A stretch of DNA of 31,455 bases from a virus, in the IMG/VR virus record IMGVR_UViG_3300009308_000023, positions 1 through 31,455 of that record. One strand, written 5' to 3'. Shown here in pieces: positions 29,712-31,455 of the stretch. Under the pieces are notes generated by a model that was given only the letters and a program-made list of their open reading frames with translations, searched no databases and was not told the origin of the DNA. The stretch's first letter is position 1. Each line of letters begins with the position of its first letter. Position numbers and translations under genes: made by a program.

Positions 29712-29954
29712 ATGTTATCGATAGGTCAAGATTGTTATGTTTCAAAAGAAAAAATTTTAGTCATAACTGGAATTGATGCTGCACCACTTAAAAGGGCGAG
29801 ACAAAATGCAAATGAAACAAATAAATTAATAGATTGCACTAAAGGACACAAGACTAGAAGCCTAATTCATTTAGAAGGTGGATTCGTAGTGGAAAGTGCA
29901 AATATACCTGAAACACTAAAAAAGCGCTTAAAAGATGATATAGAACAAAAATAA
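29712..29954 (+). CDS. RemA/DUF370-like protein
   Basis: 80 residues that match the RemA (DUF370) pattern: an IGxxxxVxxxxILxI start (LSIGQDCYVSKEKILVITGI), APLKRARQNANETNKLID in the place of the SAPIKRxIQEARERxxLID stretch, KGHKTRSLIHLEGGFVVESA for the YGRRTRAVIxxDSGHVVLS stretch, and PETLKKRL at the end. In Bacillus RemA forms DNA-binding rings and activates matrix genes. A copy in a phage replication operon may regulate transcription or shape phage DNA. Confidence 0.8.
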   Translation: MLSIGQDCYVSKEKILVITGIDAAPLKRARQNANETNKLIDCTKGHKTRSLIHLEGGFVVESANIPETLKKRLKDDIEQK

Positions 29955-29974
29955 AAATGCCAGGGGGACAAAAT

Positions 29975-30469
29975 ATGAAACTAAGTAAGTTATTTGCAAT
30001 TCAAAAAGTATTAGATAAGAAAATAATCAAAGAACATAATCTGGAAGGACAGGATCTATTACCTAGAAAAATTCTAGCACTAAAGGTTGAATTAGGAGAG
30101 TTGGCCAATGAAACAAGATGCTTTAAGTTTTGGAGCAATAAAGGCCCTTCAAAGAAAGAGACTATTTTAGAAGAATATGTTGATTGTATTCATTTTATTT
30201 TAAGTATTTCCAATGATGTTAATTTCCATATAGAAAAATATGATTTTACTCCATATGTACAAGTACCAGATTTAACAGAGCAATTCAATGCATGTTTTAG
30301 CACTGTTAACATGGCAGAAGATAGGGATTTCGAAGAAGAACATGTAAAATACATGATTGAAAATTTCCTAGGTTTAGCACAACTACTTGGGTTTTCACCA
30401 GATGAAATTATAAATGCTTACTTAGAAAAAAATAAAGTTAATTTCGAAAGACTAGCAAATGGCTACTAG
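29975..30469 (+). CDS. Dimeric dUTP diphosphatase (dUTPase_2)
   Basis: Cuts dUTP to dUMP and pyrophosphate, keeping uracil out of phage DNA. 164 residues of the all-alpha MazG-like fold: metal-binding ExxE in LKVELGELANETR, ExxD in EEYVDCIHF, and the late motif DEIINAYLEKNKVNFERLA. This is the family common in Firmicutes phages. ATG 29975 is seven bases after AGGGGG (29962-29967); an ATG at 29957 lies before the ribosome site and is rejected. Confidence 0.92.
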   Translation: MKLSKLFAIQKVLDKKIIKEHNLEGQDLLPRKILALKVELGELANETRCFKFWSNKGPSKKETILEEYVDCIHFILSISNDVNFHIEKYDFTPYVQVPDLTEQFNACFSTVNMAEDRDFEEEHVKYMIENFLGLAQLLGFSPDEIINAYLEKNKVNFERLANGY

Positions 30470-30477
30470 GTGATTAT

Positions 30478-30696
30478 ATGAGACCAGGAGCCATTGTAAA
30501 CATATCAGATTACAAAAGTGATTTGCATTGTAGAGATGGACAGGTTATAGAAGTTGCTGAAGAACAAGTAGTAGTTATGTTTTTAGTTTTAAATAAGAAA
30601 AATGGAGTAAATTGCATTATAGAACGTTTCAAAATGAGTCAAGTTTATGAAATGAAGAATATCAAAGAATTAAGATTAATAGGGGGCTATAAGTAA
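30478..30696 (+). CDS. Small early protein, beta-rich
   Basis: 72 residues, likely a small barrel (GAIVNISDYKSDLHCRDGQV, EEQVVVMFLV). Starts 8 bases after the dUTPase stop behind TAGGTGAT and shares one base with the next start. No family recognised; SH3-like folds are common for such proteins. Confidence 0.7.
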   Translation: MRPGAIVNISDYKSDLHCRDGQVIEVAEEQVVVMFLVLNKKNGVNCIIERFKMSQVYEMKNIKELRLIGGYK

Positions 30697-30890
30697 TGAC
30701 TAATCAAACACATGCGAAGGAAATAGTTAAAAGAGAGCTACTACAAAGTCAAATGTTTTATTTCATAGAATCTGTATTAATAGATGCTGAGAAACAAGGA
30801 AAGCTAGATCATGTAAATATCGAGATGTGCAACCATCAAGGTAATCTGCAGATGGATTATACATTAAGAGACAGGAAAAAAGCTTACTAG
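30696..30890 (+). CDS. Small early protein of unknown function
   Basis: 64 residues, helical first half (HAKEIVKRELLQSQMFYFIE), strand-like end (NIEMCNHQGNLQMDYTLRD). AGGGGG lies before the ATG. Part of the same tight operon; no family recognised. Confidence 0.7.
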   Translation: MTNQTHAKEIVKRELLQSQMFYFIESVLIDAEKQGKLDHVNIEMCNHQGNLQMDYTLRDRKKAY

Positions 30891-30900
30891 GAGGGGTAAG

Positions 30901-31092
30901 ATGAACAGGCAAATGAGGAAACATTTAAAGCCTATAGAAGTTAATAAAAAAAGCTTAGAATATCGAGAAGGCTTAAAAGAAGGCAGAAGACAAGAGCGTG
31001 GAAATTTTGTTCAAGCTATGGAAAACGCTAAGGGCATTGGAGATGTACTTATAGAGAGAGTACTAGGAGAGGTAGTTAAACTTTACAAGTAA
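30901..31092 (+). CDS. Small basic early protein
   Basis: 63 residues, basic and helical (NRQMRKHLKPIEVNKKSLEY, then EGLKEGRRQERGNFVQAMEN). AGGAGGGG is the ribosome site. Possibly nucleic-acid binding because of its charge, but no family is recognised. Confidence 0.7.
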   Translation: MNRQMRKHLKPIEVNKKSLEYREGLKEGRRQERGNFVQAMENAKGIGDVLIERVLGEVVKLYK

Positions 31093-31155
31093 AATAATCA
31101 GGGGTCAATTAATTGAATGGCGCGGATATAGATTTAAATAGAAAGGTTGAGTTAG

Positions 31156-31359
31156 ATGGAATTTATTAAAGGGCACAAATATAAACATTATACACGCAAA
31201 TCTCCAAGAGGTACATCATTAAAGAAACCTACTATAAGAGAGTGTACTATAGTTCAAAATTGTGAAAAGTATGTAACTGTTGATTTTGGTAAATACAGAG
31301 AATCTATTTCAAAAGCTTCACTGCTGGTGCGAGATGAATGGATGGAGAGAGTAATTTAA
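31156..31359 (+). CDS. Small basic protein of unknown function
   Basis: 67 residues. The start is basic (GHKYKHYTRKSPRGTSLKKP), followed by a strand pattern (TIVQNCEKYVTVDFGKYRES), perhaps a small beta-barrel. GAAAGGTTG lies before the ATG. No family recognised. Confidence 0.65.
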   Translation: MEFIKGHKYKHYTRKSPRGTSLKKPTIRECTIVQNCEKYVTVDFGKYRESISKASLLVRDEWMERVI

Positions 31360-31418
31360 GTATAAAGACACATCATGAAAATTATGCAAAACTATTTAAA
31401 GTGAAAGGGGAATGAAAA

Positions 31419-31455
31419 ATGGAAGTATTAGGTTTTATATTTTTATCAATAATAG
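31419..31455 (+). CDS. Start of a possible membrane protein gene (cut by window end)
   Basis: AAAGGGG (31404-31410) is followed by ATG 31419 and codons for MEVLGFIFLSII, then the window ends. The hydrophobic start suggests a membrane helix or signal sequence. Nothing else can be said. Confidence 0.5.
   Translation, partial: MEVLGFIFLSII

Noticed and set aside
31112-31168. 18-codon TTG frame behind AGGGGTC near the right edge
   Set aside because: Too short, with a TTG start and overlap with a better-supported gene at 31156.

Overview
The window is most of a temperate, long-tailed phage genome that also carries a full plasmid maintenance module, so it is probably a phage-plasmid. The host looks like a low-GC member of the Clostridia (Bacillota). 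The reasons are AT-rich DNA, heavy AGA and ATA codon use, strong AGGAGG-type ribosome sites with frequent TTG and GTG starts, and clostridial-type tail, holin and repressor proteins. The host genus cannot be read from the sequence. No tRNA, rRNA, CRISPR array or insertion sequence was seen.

Left part, 89-16715 (late genes, all +): terminase nuclease domain (5' truncated), portal, ClpP-type protease, HK97-fold capsid, head-tail connectors, major tail protein, a tail-chaperone pair joined by a -1 frameshift, tape measure, Dit, Tal, fibronectin-III tail protein, BppU-like baseplate protein, XkdX, amidase and holin. Bases 1-88 are an exact reverse-complement copy of part of the portal gene and look like a fold-back assembly or amplification chimera. 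The real sequence probably starts near base 89.

Middle, 16716-22054 (maintenance): an AlpA/Xis-like protein, a tyrosine recombinase, a serine resolvase with a possible res site, two small unknown genes, a plasmid-type origin (two DnaA boxes) and a Rep gene. The Rep leader shows a candidate counter-transcribed RNA and a Shine-Dalgarno site buried in a 14-bp stem. Then come ParA, a ribbon-helix-helix ParB-like protein with a palindromic operator/centromere, and a Cro-like regulator. A second candidate antisense RNA lies between xis and int.

22055-25906: a cassette with an FtsK/T4CP-like ATPase, a Replication-relaxation (Replic_Relax) family protein, four small membrane proteins, an acidic protein and a 381-bp structured gene-free gap that could be an oriT-like site. 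It looks like a DNA-transfer or DNA-handling cassette and is the least ordinary part of the window.

25907-31455: a regulated promoter with a 46-residue ORF, a divergent repressor/Cro switch, then an early operon with a replisome organiser that carries internal 22-bp iterons, small genes, a YaaL/DUF2508-like protein, SSB, a RemA/DUF370-like protein, a dimeric dUTPase and more small genes. It runs off the right edge. The small terminase, the terminase ATPase domain and any late regulator lie outside the window. In the lysogen the Rep/Par/resolvase set would keep a circular prophage. On induction the SSB and replisome organiser would drive phage replication and the left half would build the virion.
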